In this document: piece after piece, positions 44,039-52,847 of the stretch | Position numbering within the stretch: position 1 is the stretch's first letter | Layout of the letters: each line of letters opens with the position of its first letter | Origin: Bradyrhizobium liaoningense | Lineage (GTDB): Bacteria; Pseudomonadota; Alphaproteobacteria; Rhizobiales; Xanthobacteraceae | DNA length: 64,000 bases | Direction: 5' to 3' | Assembly: GCF_018130785.1 (NCBI RefSeq) | Contig: NZ_JAFCJT010000012.1 | Location: 62,001 to 126,000, forward strand | Made by a program: the position numbers and the translations under genes | Notes under the pieces: generated by a model | What the model was told of the DNA's origin: nothing | Database searches by the model: none | What the model saw: the letters and a program-made list of their open reading frames with translations, nothing else

Positions 44039-45652
44039 ATGCCGACGCCGATAAGCTCGATCGTTCCCGTCAGTGCTGCCAGCCCTGTGGCTGATGCGGC
44101 GACGCCCGATCTTGTGCTCCAGGCCGGCAGCATCGTGGACGCAAGGGTCGTCAGCGTGATGGCCGACAATCTGGTGCGGATCGCGATCGCCAATCTGTCG
44201 ATGGATGTGATGTCTGAGGTGTCGCTGACACCAGGGCAAAATCTCCAGCTTGCGGTGTCGCAGAACGACGGCACCATCCGGCTCGCCGTCATGACCGGGG
44301 CAGGCGAGGCGACCGCCGATCAGATCACGCTGACGCCGCGCGCGGCCTCGCTCGTGGACAGCCCGCCGCTGGCGCCGTCCGCGACGGCGGCGCGCAATAC
44401 CCTGACGCCATCGGAGCAGATCGCCGTCACGATGGCTTCATCCGATGCCGTGACCAAGCAGGGCAGCCAGGCGCCGCTGTTCGCCAATCTGGCCTCCGTC
44501 GTGACCGGCAGCGATCTGCCGGCGGGACTGAAGCAGGCGGTGCTGGACGTGCTGGCGCAGCAGACGCCGCTCAACACCGGGCTCGATGGCGGCGATATCG
44601 AATCCGCCTTCCAGAAGTCCGGCCTGTTTCTTGAAGCTTCGCTGGCCTCGGGCGCGACGCCGACCTCCGGCACGATGCCGGATTTGAAGGCCGCGCTGCT
44701 GGTGCTGCGCCAGACGCTGGCCACGATCGAGACCGCCGCTCCACAGGGCACCGCGATTCCCGCCGGCGCTACGGCGGGGACACCGCAGGTCGCCGCCGTG
44801 CCGGCTCAGGTAGCAGGTGAGGCCGTGCAGGCCGCGTCGCCAACCGGACCCGAGATCGCCCAATCGCCACAGATGCCGCGGAACGCCAATCTTGCGGCCG
44901 CTGTGCTCGCCGACATCGCCGGCAACGCTCCGCAGGCCGCGATGCCGAGGACCATGTCCGCCGGCCTTGCCGCGAGCCTGCTGCAGGAGGTCACGCAAAA
45001 CCTGCCGCGCCTGACCGGCAATGTGCCGGGTTCGAACAAGGCCGTGCCGGATGGCCACCTCTTCGAGGCCGCCGCGCGCGCGACGCCACCGCCGTTCCGT
45101 GGCGCGCTGCCGGTGCCGCAGGCGATCGCCTCGCCATCGCTCGCGCCGGATACGCCGCTGACTGCGACCGTGCATCGCCTGCTCGACGACACCGACGCTG
45201 CGATTGCACGGCAGACATTATTGCAGGTCGCCTCGCTTCCCGATCGTGTCGACACCAGCGGTCACCGCATCGACCCGACCGTGCCGCAATGGAATTTCGA
45301 GATTCCCTTTGCAACGCCGCAGGGCACCGCGATGGCGCAGTTCGAGATCTCGCGCGATGGCGGCAACGAATCCGCCGATCCCGCCAAGCGCGCCTGGCGT
45401 GCGCGCTTCACGCTCAATGTCGAGCCGGCCGGTCCCGTGCATGCGTTGGTCACGCTCAACGGCGACAAGACTTTCGTGCGGATGTGGGCGGAGCGGCCGG
45501 CGACCGCGCAGCAGCTCCGCGCCGGGATCGGTGAGCTCAATCAGGCGCTGACGCGGGCCGAGCTCAAACCCGGCGACATCCTGGTGCGCGACGGCACGCC
45601 GCCGCAGCCCGCACCGGCCCGCGCCGGCCACTTCCTGGATCGCGCCACATGA
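44039..45652 (+). CDS. FliK-like protein (flagellar hook-length control C-terminal domain)
   Basis: 537 residues. A long Ala/Pro/Thr-rich N-terminal and central region, then a C-terminal domain (about 415-525) with WNFEIPFATPQGTAMAQF, RARFTLNVEPAGPVHALVTL and RMWAERPATAQQLRAG, which matches the Flg_hook domain. No other flagellar structural gene is nearby. It overlaps the next small FlhB-like gene by four bases (ATGA), the pairing seen for Bacillus YlqG/YlqH. It may function in a non-canonical or substrate-switch role; this is not known. Confidence 0.82.
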   Translation: MPTPISSIVPVSAASPVADAATPDLVLQAGSIVDARVVSVMADNLVRIAIANLSMDVMSEVSLTPGQNLQLAVSQNDGTIRLAVMTGAGEATADQITLTPRAASLVDSPPLAPSATAARNTLTPSEQIAVTMASSDAVTKQGSQAPLFANLASVVTGSDLPAGLKQAVLDVLAQQTPLNTGLDGGDIESAFQKSGLFLEASLASGATPTSGTMPDLKAALLVLRQTLATIETAAPQGTAIPAGATAGTPQVAAVPAQVAGEAVQAASPTGPEIAQSPQMPRNANLAAAVLADIAGNAPQAAMPRTMSAGLAASLLQEVTQNLPRLTGNVPGSNKAVPDGHLFEAAARATPPPFRGALPVPQAIASPSLAPDTPLTATVHRLLDDTDAAIARQTLLQVASLPDRVDTSGHRIDPTVPQWNFEIPFATPQGTAMAQFEISRDGGNESADPAKRAWRARFTLNVEPAGPVHALVTLNGDKTFVRMWAERPATAQQLRAGIGELNQALTRAELKPGDILVRDGTPPQPAPARAGHFLDRAT

Positions 45653-45912
45653 GCGACGAGACCAAGCTCGCGATCGCGCTGCATTACGAGAAGGGCAGCA
45701 ACGCGCCCGTCGTTGTCGCCAAGGGCAAGGGCACGATCGGCGAAAGAATCGTCGAGATCGCCAAGGCCAATGACATCCCGATCGAGGAGAACGAGATTCT
45801 GGCCGGCGCGCTCTCCAAGGTCGAGCTCGGCGAGGAGATCCCGCCCGACCTCTACAAGGCCGTCGCGGAAGTGCTGGTGTTCGTGCTGCGGCTGTCGGGC
45901 CGGGGACGCTGA
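45649..45912 (+). CDS. FlhB C-terminal-domain-like small protein
   Basis: 87 residues. Resembles the cytoplasmic domain of FlhB/YscU without the membrane part: LAIALHYEKGSNAPVVVAKGKG, then AKANDIPIEENEILAGALSKVELGEEIPPDLYKAVAEVLVFVLRL. It lacks the NPTH autocleavage site, since it starts just after it. Coupled to the FliK-like gene. Confidence 0.88.
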   Translation: MSDETKLAIALHYEKGSNAPVVVAKGKGTIGERIVEIAKANDIPIEENEILAGALSKVELGEEIPPDLYKAVAEVLVFVLRLSGRGR

Positions 45913-45986
45913 GCGCGCTGTCATCGTTTCACCACGATATCGGCTGCATGGTCGCGGCCATTGTCATCGTTTGACGGACACCGCCC

Positions 45987-46805
45987 TTGCTCACCCGCCG
46001 TTCCACCCTTGGCCTTCTCGCCGCAGCCGCCACCATGCCGTCACGTGCGCTCGCCCACGTTGCGCCGCCGCGCAACGAGATTCGCGACAGCCTCGCTAGG
46101 CGTTTCACCGACCTCGGCACGGCAGGCACCTTCGTCGGCTACAAGGTCGAGGACTATCTGATCGTCGCCAGCGACAAGGAGCGTTCGGGCGAAGCGAAGC
46201 TGCCGGCCTCGACCTTCAAGATTCCGAACTCGCTGATTGCGCTGGAGACCGGCGTCGTCGCCGACCCCGACAAGGACGTATTCCCCTGGGACGGCGTGAA
46301 GCGGCCGATCGAGGCCTGGAACAAGGACCACACGATGCGCAGCGCCATCGCGGTCAGCGCTGTGCCGGTCTATCAGGAGATCGCGCGCCGGATCGGGCAA
46401 GAGCGGATGCAAAAGTATGTCGACATGTTCGACTACGGCAATCGCGATATCGGCGGCGGCATCGACCAGTTCTGGCTCACCGGCAATTTGCGCATCGACC
46501 CGGTTGAGCAGATTGATTTCGTCGACCGGCTGCGCCGCCGCGCGCTGCCGATCAGCAAGCGCAGCCAGGATCTCGTTGCTGACATTCTTCCGGTGACCAA
46601 GGTGGGCGACAGCGTCATCCGCGCCAAGTCCGGGCTGTTAGGGGCCGAGCGCGGCGAGCCGTCGCTGGGCTGGATGGTCGGCTGGGCCGAGAAGGGCGAG
46701 GCGCACACCGTGTTCGCACTCAACATGGATTGCAAGGAGCCGCGTCTCGTCGGCGAGCGCATGCCGCTGACGCAAGCCTGCCTTGCCGAGATCGGCGCGA
46801 TCTAG
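45987..46805 (+). CDS. class D (OXA-type) beta-lactamase
   Basis: 272 residues. Serine beta-lactamase fold with all class D motifs: STFK with Ser75 and Lys78, SAV at 124-126, YGN at 150-152, KSG at 214-216, and the later WMVGW. TTG start (45987) gives a twin-arginine-like signal LTRRSTLGLLAAAATMPSRALA; an ATG 48 bases later would truncate it. Periplasmic. Likely an intrinsic chromosomal enzyme; no mobile element is near. The substrate range cannot be told from sequence. Confidence 0.93.
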   Translation: MLTRRSTLGLLAAAATMPSRALAHVAPPRNEIRDSLARRFTDLGTAGTFVGYKVEDYLIVASDKERSGEAKLPASTFKIPNSLIALETGVVADPDKDVFPWDGVKRPIEAWNKDHTMRSAIAVSAVPVYQEIARRIGQERMQKYVDMFDYGNRDIGGGIDQFWLTGNLRIDPVEQIDFVDRLRRRALPISKRSQDLVADILPVTKVGDSVIRAKSGLLGAERGEPSLGWMVGWAEKGEAHTVFALNMDCKEPRLVGERMPLTQACLAEIGAI

Positions 46806-46868
46806 CTGGCGCGTACGAACCTGCTAGCATCCTTCCGACCAAATAAAAGAAAAGGTCGGGAGGATAAA

Positions 46869-47525
46869 ATGAAATCAACGCCACTCTGGCTGCCGTCGCT
46901 CGCGTTGGCCGCCGCCGGCGGCTGGCTCGCAGCCACGATGTTTGCGGCACCCGCCACCAGCAAGGAGCCGCGCTTTCCGCAGCTGACCATGGACCAGCTC
47001 GACGCCCGGCAGAAGCCGCTCGGCGAGCAGATCATGAAGGTGTCGAGCGTCGGCATCGGCGGGCCCTACAATCCGATGATCCGCAGCCCGGTGCTCGGCC
47101 AGCGCCTGTTCGATCTGTTCTACTATCTGCGCTGGGAAACCTCGGTCCCGACCAAGCTCAACGAGTTCGCGATCCTGATCATCGGGCGGCAGTGGCGCTC
47201 GCAGGTGGAATGGTTCGCGCACGCGCCGCTGGCGGCCAAGGCGGGCCTGTCGGCGGATATCATCGCGGAGCTGAAGACCAACAAGCGGCCGTCGAAGATG
47301 GCCGAGGACGAGGCCGTGGTCTACGACTTCGTCACCGAGATCACCACGACCAAGAAAGTTTCCGACGAGACCTACGCGCGGGCGAAGAAGGTGTTCAACG
47401 ATCAGCAGATCGTCGATCTCACCGCGGTGTCTGGCAATTACGTGATGGTCGCGATGCTGCTGGCGATGGCCGAGGAGACGGTGCCGCCGGACAAGCAGGA
47501 GCCGTTCAAGCCGGGCGAGCCGTAG
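46869..47525 (+). CDS. exported carboxymuconolactone decarboxylase-family protein
   Basis: 218 residues. An N-terminal signal or anchor (about 1-30) precedes a CMD/AhpD-like helical domain with LNEFAILIIGRQWRSQVEWFAH (the E-x-x-R-x-x-H-like pattern of the decarboxylase subgroup). No CxxC pair, so it is not an AhpD-type peroxidase. GGGAGG precedes the ATG. Exported location is unusual for the family. Confidence 0.85.
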   Translation: MKSTPLWLPSLALAAAGGWLAATMFAAPATSKEPRFPQLTMDQLDARQKPLGEQIMKVSSVGIGGPYNPMIRSPVLGQRLFDLFYYLRWETSVPTKLNEFAILIIGRQWRSQVEWFAHAPLAAKAGLSADIIAELKTNKRPSKMAEDEAVVYDFVTEITTTKKVSDETYARAKKVFNDQQIVDLTAVSGNYVMVAMLLAMAEETVPPDKQEPFKPGEP

Positions 47526-47565
47526 GACTCTTCATTGCGAGAAGCTCGCGACAAACTGCGATACC

Positions 47566-47656
47566 GTAGGGTGGGCAAAGGCGCGCAGCGCCGTGCCCAC
47601 CATCTTTCTGAAACCATGGACGTATCGTGGGCACGCTTCGCTTTGCCCACCCTACG
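47566..47656. repeat. palindromic intergenic repeat, family A copy 3
   Basis: CGTAGGGTGGGCAAAGGCGC at the left, CTTTGCCCACCCTACG at the right, with inner GTGCCCACC/GTGGGCACG. Between convergent genes. The preceding TTCATTGCGAGAAGCTCGCG (about 47531-47550) looks like half of a family B element. Confidence 0.8.
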
Positions 47657-47680
47657 ACAGCACGTACGGAGCAGGCATTC

Positions 47681-48673
47681 TCACCCCAGCTTGAACAGCG
47701 CCTGCAAGAACTCCACCACCGCCTTGCGCGACTCCGCGGCCGTCGTGGGATTGCCGCCGACATGCGGGTTCAGCTCGACGCAGGCATCCTTGTAGGTGAA
47801 GGGCGCGTTCGTATCGCCGTTCATCAGCACGCCGCCGTCGCCTTCCTTGATGCGGCAGTTGCGCACGGTCTGCGCGTTGGCCGACACCGCGACGGTGCTG
47901 ACGCCGAGCAGGCCGCCGTCGAAGCCGTGCGCGCTGTCGGGGTATTCGGTCAGCACCACGTCGCGCCCGGCCGTCTTGAGCCGTTCGACGAAAGCCTTGC
48001 AGCTCTTCACGGGATTGTAGTCGTCGGGCGTGCCGTGGAAGATCCGGATCGGGCGCGCGGCGACCTCGGCATCGCCAACGTAGGTCGTCGAGCAATCCGG
48101 ATAGAACGGGATGTAAGCGGCGAACTGGATGCCGGACTTGTTCCAGAGCTTGTTGAAGCGATCGAGGCTCGCATAGAGCGTGGCCTGTCCGCCGCGCGAA
48201 AAGCCCATCAGCACGATGCGGTCAGGATCGACGCGGGGATGCTTCGCAAGAATCTCCAGCGAGCGGTAGACGTCGATGATCAGGTTGAGCCGGCCGAGCA
48301 GGGCCTGGTTCGGCCCGACCACCGTCAGCCCGCGGCCGGTGAAACCGTCGATCACGAAGGTCGAGATGCCCATGGCGTTGAAGGCGTGCACCCAGGCCTC
48401 GGTGGTCGCGCCGACGCCGCTCGAGCCGTGCATCAGCACCACGACGGGAAGTTTGCCGGTGCCTTGGGCCACGCGGAATTCGCCCGCGACCGTCACCGGC
48501 CTGCCGGCGGCCGCATCGCCGCTGAGGAATTGCTGGTCGGAGAGGGTGAGCGAGGGGATCGGGTAGATCTCGGCGCGGGTGGCGACTTCCTTGGGCAGGG
48601 ATTGCGCGTTGGCGAGCGCAATTGAAACGCCGAGCGCGATGAGCGTGGCAGTGACGCGGAATGCCGTCGGCAT
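47681..48673 (-). CDS. exported dienelactone-hydrolase-like alpha/beta hydrolase
   Basis: 330 residues. The start at 48673 (MPTAFRVTATLIALGVSIALANA) gives a signal peptide and has GGGAGG upstream; the frame is open 36 bases further. The fold includes VVVLMHGSSGVG (oxyanion region), nucleophile GFSRGG, and catalytic His in YPDSAHGFDG. Ser-His-Asp hydrolase of the DLH type with Ser rather than Cys. Periplasmic; substrate unknown. Confidence 0.88.
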   Translation of the reverse strand: MPTAFRVTATLIALGVSIALANAQSLPKEVATRAEIYPIPSLTLSDQQFLSGDAAAGRPVTVAGEFRVAQGTGKLPVVVLMHGSSGVGATTEAWVHAFNAMGISTFVIDGFTGRGLTVVGPNQALLGRLNLIIDVYRSLEILAKHPRVDPDRIVLMGFSRGGQATLYASLDRFNKLWNKSGIQFAAYIPFYPDCSTTYVGDAEVAARPIRIFHGTPDDYNPVKSCKAFVERLKTAGRDVVLTEYPDSAHGFDGGLLGVSTVAVSANAQTVRNCRIKEGDGGVLMNGDTNAPFTYKDACVELNPHVGGNPTTAAESRKAVVEFLQALFKLG

Positions 48674-48752
48674 CGGATCCTCCCTTATGATTTTGAGGGA
48701 GTAGAACAACCCGCCCGTGTGCTGTCAATTTGCCGCGCGGCTATCGACTTCG

Positions 48753-48797
48753 GCGTCATGGCCGGGCTTGTCCCGGCCATCCACGACCTCGACGACC
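48753..48797. repeat. palindromic intergenic repeat, family C copy 1
   Basis: GTCATGGCCGGGCTTGTCCC followed by GGCCATCCACG, an inverted GGCCGGG/CCCGGCC with a short loop. Same family as 59161-59252 and 61738-61842. Confidence 0.65.
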
Positions 48798-49394
48798 TCA
48801 AGCCTTGTCGGCCGTCTTCTTCGGCGTCAGCGCCTGGTCGATCGCAAAGCCGCCGATCTCGCTCATCGCCTGCGAGACGACATCGCCTCTGCCGGCAAAG
48901 CCCTTCGAGAGGTAGTCGAACTGAGTGCGTGCGAGCCGCAGCGCTTCGATCGGCACGGAGACCACGGTGTCGTTAAAACTGTCGACGGAGGCGCGAAGCG
49001 TCTCGAGCTCGGTTGTCAGCTTGCCGATATGGCTTTCCGCATCCTGCATCAGGAGCAACAGCTTCGTCCGTTCGGCGTTGAACGCGATGCGCTCCGCCGT
49101 GGCTGCCGTGGTCACTTCAGTGAGCTGCGTCCGCAGCGTCTCGATCTGTCCGATCATGGCATCGGAGGCGAGCTCGGCGGCCTCGTGCCGCGCGGCACGA
49201 CGCTTGCTCTCCTCCTGCGCCTCGTGAAACAGCCGCTCGGCCGACATCGCGCGCTGGCTCAGCGATTCGATCAGGCTTGCTGCGCGCAGCAGCATCTCGC
49301 CGTTCCGCCCCGACACCATGCTGGCCATGCGCCGCAGGAAGTCGACGGTTTCGGACGATGAGGTCGGCGGCAGGGGAACGACCGTCGCGGACAT
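48798..49394 (-). CDS. coiled-coil protein of unknown function
   Basis: 198 residues from MSATVVPLPP. Mostly helical with heptad-rich stretches (AERLFHEAQEESKRRAARHE and ETLRTQLTEVTTAATAERIAFNAERTK type segments); no membrane segment or signal. Weakly like phasin-type or chemotaxis-accessory helical proteins, but no family is recognised. The upstream in-frame region to 49508 lacks sense and contains many Cys. Lies between two minus-strand genes. Confidence 0.7.
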   Translation of the reverse strand: MSATVVPLPPTSSSETVDFLRRMASMVSGRNGEMLLRAASLIESLSQRAMSAERLFHEAQEESKRRAARHEAAELASDAMIGQIETLRTQLTEVTTAATAERIAFNAERTKLLLLMQDAESHIGKLTTELETLRASVDSFNDTVVSVPIEALRLARTQFDYLSKGFAGRGDVVSQAMSEIGGFAIDQALTPKKTADKA

Positions 49395-49559
49395 GAGGTG
49401 ATGCTTACAGCCGGAAATGATGACCGCCGCCGTACCGACTGGGCTCACGCAACATTCGGCGCCTGATCGCTGAGCCACGAGCAAGCCTGAATCGGCCGGC
49501 CCGGTCAACGGGCGAGGGCCGACAAACTGGCCTTAATCCCACCGCCAAAGCACCCGCGG

Positions 49560-49964
49560 TCAGGCGCCGCTTTGGCGGCCGATCCGCCCCAGATGGGTGA
49601 AGCCGAACCCGGCGGAATATTTCAGGCCATAACCCAGCGCCCGGTCGATGCCGATATGGGCGAGCCAGATCAAGGCGATGGACAGCGTGAGGGGCGAGGC
49701 GAAGCCGAAGCCCAGCGTCAGCAGCGTCACCGGCGCCATGTAGCTGTGGGCGGCATTATAGACCAGCGCCCCGAATTTGGCGTCGGCAAGGTACGCCAGG
49801 AAGCTCAGATCGGGGACGAAGAAGAGCAGGGCGAACACCAGCCACGAGCCGTCCCAAGACGCGTAGAGCATCACCATCCCTGCGAACAGGGTCAGGCCCT
49901 CCAGCCGCAGCAGGATCTTGACGCCGCCGGTCGCCGCGCCCGTCTCGGCCGTTACCTCATCCAT
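49560..49964 (-). CDS. DUF4260 family membrane protein
   Basis: 134 residues from MDEVTAETGA, with GGGAG upstream. Several hydrophobic segments (about four helices): LLRLEGLTLFAGMVMLY, WLVFALLFFVPDLSFLAYL, and a C-terminal WLAHIGIDRALGYGLKY that is the family signature. Function of the family is unknown. Divergent from the acyl-CoA carboxylase gene. Confidence 0.88.
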   Translation of the reverse strand: MDEVTAETGAATGGVKILLRLEGLTLFAGMVMLYASWDGSWLVFALLFFVPDLSFLAYLADAKFGALVYNAAHSYMAPVTLLTLGFGFASPLTLSIALIWLAHIGIDRALGYGLKYSAGFGFTHLGRIGRQSGA

Positions 49965-50113
49965 CGTCGTCTCCCAGGCAATACTTTGTAATTCCTTGCG
50001 CTTTCCCGCTGCGGCAGGGCAGCCCTGCGACACCGAAAGCCGCTTCCCGGCCCGCAAAATGCCGTGTTAGAACCCCCGGCAATCGCATTTAGGCTAAGAA
50101 CTGGCGGGAGCAA

Positions 50114-51646
50114 ATGAAGAATATCCTGGACGCCCTTGAAGATCGTCGCGCCGGCGCAAAGCTCGGCGGCGGGGAGAAGCGCATCGAGGCGCAGCACGCC
50201 CGCGGCAAGCTGACCGCGCGCGAGCGCATCGAGCTCCTGCTCGACAAGGGATCGTTCGAGGAGTTCGACATGTTCGTCGAGCACCGCTCCACCGAGTTCG
50301 GCATGGAGAAGACCAAGGTGCCGGGCGACGGCGTCGTCACCGGCTGGGGCACCGTCAACGGCCGCAAGACGTTTGTGTTCGCCAAGGATTTCACGGTGTT
50401 CGGCGGCTCGCTGTCCGAGACCCACGCGCTGAAGATCACAAAGCTCCAGGACATGGCGATGAAGGCGCGGTCGCCCATCATCGGCCTCTATGACGCGGGC
50501 GGCGCCCGCATCCAGGAGGGCGTCGCGGCGCTCGCCGGCTATTCCTACGTGTTCCGCCGCAACGTGCTCGCCTCGGGCGTGATCCCGCAGATCTCCGTCA
50601 TCATGGGCCCCTGCGCCGGCGGCGACGTCTATTCGCCGGCGATGACCGACTTCATCTTCATGGTGAAGAACACCAGCTACATGTTCGTCACCGGCCCCGA
50701 CGTGGTGAAGACCGTCACCAACGAGGTCGTGACCGCGGAAGAGCTCGGCGGCGCCTCGGTGCATGCCACGCGCTCCTCGATCGCGGACGGCGCCTTCGAG
50801 AACGACGTCGAGACGCTGCTCCAGATGCGTCGCCTGATCGATTTCCTGCCGTCCAACAACACCGACGGCGTACCGGAATGGCCGAGCTTTGACGACATCG
50901 GCCGGGTCGACATGTCGCTCGACACGCTGATCCCCGACAATCCGAACAAGCCCTACGACATGAAGGAGCTGATCCTGAAGGTCGTGGACGAGGGCGATTT
51001 TTTCGAGATCGCCGACATGTTTGCGAAGAACATCGTCACGGGCTTCGGCCGCATCGCGGGCCGCACCGTCGGCTTCGTCGCCAACCAGCCGATGGTGCTG
51101 GCGGGCGTGCTCGACAGCGATGCCTCGCGCAAGGCCGCGCGCTTCGTCCGTTTCTGCGATGCCTTCAACATCCCGATCGTCACCTTCGTGGACGTGCCGG
51201 GCTTCCTGCCGGGCACCGCGCAGGAATATGGCGGCCTGATCAAGCACGGCGCCAAACTGCTGTTCGCCTACTCGCAGTGCACCGTGCCGCTGGTCACCAT
51301 CATCACCCGCAAGGCCTATGGCGGCGCCTTCGACGTCATGGCCTCCAAGGAGATCGGCGCCGACATGAACTACGCCTGGCCGACCGCCCAGATCGCGGTG
51401 ATGGGTGCCAAGGGCGCGGTCGAGATCATCTTCCGCAGCGATATCGGCGACCCCGACAAGATCGCGGCGAGAACGAAGGAATATGAAGACCGCTTCCTGT
51501 CGCCCTTCATTGCAGCGGAGCGCGGCTACATCGACGACGTGATCATGCCGCACTCGACCCGCAAGCGGATCGCGCGGGCGCTGTCGATGCTGAAGGACAA
51601 GAAGGTGGAAACGCCGGCGAAGAAGCACGACAATTTGCCGTTGTGA
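50114..51646 (+). CDS. pccB: acyl-CoA carboxylase beta subunit (propionyl-CoA carboxylase type)
   Basis: 510 residues, full family length. Carboxyltransferase subunit that transfers carboxyl from biotin to propionyl-CoA, giving methylmalonyl-CoA. Two crotonase-like halves with GGARIQEGVAALAGYSYVF (acyl-CoA site) and GPCAGGDVYSPAMTDF, then VPGFLPGTAQEYGGLIKHGAKLL in the second half. GGGAG precedes the start. The alpha (biotin) subunit is not in the window, so its partner is elsewhere or downstream on the chromosome. Acetyl-CoA or methylcrotonyl-CoA specificity is less likely but not excluded. Confidence 0.93.
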   Translation: MKNILDALEDRRAGAKLGGGEKRIEAQHARGKLTARERIELLLDKGSFEEFDMFVEHRSTEFGMEKTKVPGDGVVTGWGTVNGRKTFVFAKDFTVFGGSLSETHALKITKLQDMAMKARSPIIGLYDAGGARIQEGVAALAGYSYVFRRNVLASGVIPQISVIMGPCAGGDVYSPAMTDFIFMVKNTSYMFVTGPDVVKTVTNEVVTAEELGGASVHATRSSIADGAFENDVETLLQMRRLIDFLPSNNTDGVPEWPSFDDIGRVDMSLDTLIPDNPNKPYDMKELILKVVDEGDFFEIADMFAKNIVTGFGRIAGRTVGFVANQPMVLAGVLDSDASRKAARFVRFCDAFNIPIVTFVDVPGFLPGTAQEYGGLIKHGAKLLFAYSQCTVPLVTIITRKAYGGAFDVMASKEIGADMNYAWPTAQIAVMGAKGAVEIIFRSDIGDPDKIAARTKEYEDRFLSPFIAAERGYIDDVIMPHSTRKRIARALSMLKDKKVETPAKKHDNLPL

Positions 51647-51652
51647 GGCCTC

Positions 51653-51726
51653 GTAGCCCGGATGGAGCGTAGCGAAATCCGGGTTCTTATCCAAGTCCCG
51701 CACGTCGCTGCACTCACGCGGGCTAC
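51653..51726. repeat. palindromic intergenic repeat, family E
   Basis: GTAGCCCGGATGGAGCGTAG with ATCCGGG, then CCCGC...GCGGGCTAC: the outer GTAGCCCG pairs CGGGCTAC and the inner CCCGGAT pairs ATCCGGG. Dispersed repeat of this type is common in rhizobia as I recall. Confidence 0.7.
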
Positions 51727-51765
51727 TGGTTTCGTTTCTGACTTGGCATCCTCGATCAAAATCCG

Positions 51766-52113
51766 ATGACCGAAGACGATCCGACCGACGAGATTTCACA
51801 GATCGAAGACCGGATCGAGCGGCTTGCCGAGATCGCCGAGCGATGCCGGAAATACATTCTGGCGTCCAAGATCGCCATCGGCGGCGGTGGTGCGCTGCTG
51901 CTGATCACGATCCTCGGCCTGTTCGGAGCAGGTGTGACTGCGGCGCTCGGATCGATCGCGCTGGTGCTGGGCGGAATCGTGTCGCTCGGATCGAACGTCA
52001 GTACGTTGCGACAGACGGACGACGCCATCAGCGCTGCGGAGGCGCGTCGTGCAGCGTTGATCGGCACGATCGACCTTCGCGTGGTCGCCGATGCGCCGAT
52101 GAAGTTGATGTGA
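51766..52113 (+). CDS. small two-helix membrane protein, unknown
   Basis: 115 residues. An N-terminal charged helix (ISQIEDRIERLAEIAERCRKY) and two hydrophobic segments (IAIGGGGALLLITILGLFG and ALGSIALVLGGIVSLG), then a soluble C-terminus. No family recognised. It stands alone after a repeat. Confidence 0.7.
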   Translation: MTEDDPTDEISQIEDRIERLAEIAERCRKYILASKIAIGGGGALLLITILGLFGAGVTAALGSIALVLGGIVSLGSNVSTLRQTDDAISAAEARRAALIGTIDLRVVADAPMKLM

Positions 52114-52276
52114 CGCGCCGGCCGTTCGGCACCTCTGTTCACTGCCCCAGCTTCGCCCGGCTTCCCTTGCTTCGTTGCCAGCGGCTTCCGGCGCGAAATC
52201 GGATGTCTTTGACCGCTTGCAATTGCCTTCTGGTGGCCTACCATGAACGGCGTTGGGACCTTGAAGGAGCGCAGCC

Positions 52277-52762
52277 ATGGAACTCACCGTGGTGCCGATC
52301 GTCAAGCCGGACGCAACCAACTTCATCTTCGGCCAATCGCATTTCATCAAGACTGTGGAAGACCTCCATGAGGCGCTGGTTGGCGCGGTTCCGGGCATCC
52401 GCTTCGGGCTGGCCTTCTGCGAGGCCTCCGGCAAGCGGCTGGTGCGCTGGTCGGGGAACGACGAAGCCGCGATCGCGCTTGCACGCGACAACGCAATGGC
52501 CATCGGCGCCGGCCATACATTCCTGATCTTCCTGGGCGACGGATTCTTTCCAGTCAACGTGCTGGCTGCGGTGCGCGCGGCGCCGGAGGTCTGCCGCATC
52601 TACTGCGCGACGGCCAACCCCACACAAGTGATCGTCGCGCAAACGGAGCAGGGCCGTGGGGTGCTCGGGGTGGTGGATGGCGCCTCACCACTGGGTGTCG
52701 AAACCGACGAGGACATTGCGTGGCGGAAAGACCTGCTGCGAAAGATCGGCTACAAGCTGTAG
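52277..52762 (+). CDS. adenosine-specific kinase family protein
   Basis: 161 residues. Strong match in pattern to the small archaeal-type adenosine kinase family (PF04008): VPIVKPDATNFIFGQSHFIKTVEDL, PGIRFGLAFCEASGKRLVRWSGND, then AIGAGHTFLIF and VCRIYCATANPTQVIVAQTEQGRGVLGVVDG. AAGGAGC precedes the ATG. Found mostly in archaea and some bacteria; the kinase activity is known only from structural work on a few members, so it is inferred here. Confidence 0.88.
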   Translation: MELTVVPIVKPDATNFIFGQSHFIKTVEDLHEALVGAVPGIRFGLAFCEASGKRLVRWSGNDEAAIALARDNAMAIGAGHTFLIFLGDGFFPVNVLAAVRAAPEVCRIYCATANPTQVIVAQTEQGRGVLGVVDGASPLGVETDEDIAWRKDLLRKIGYKL

Positions 52763-52847
52763 CGGCTGGATTCCGGTGATTGGCCGAATCCATTCGTTAC
52801 GCTCAGCGGTCGACGTGAATTGTGTACGTCTTGGAGAGCGCACGATC

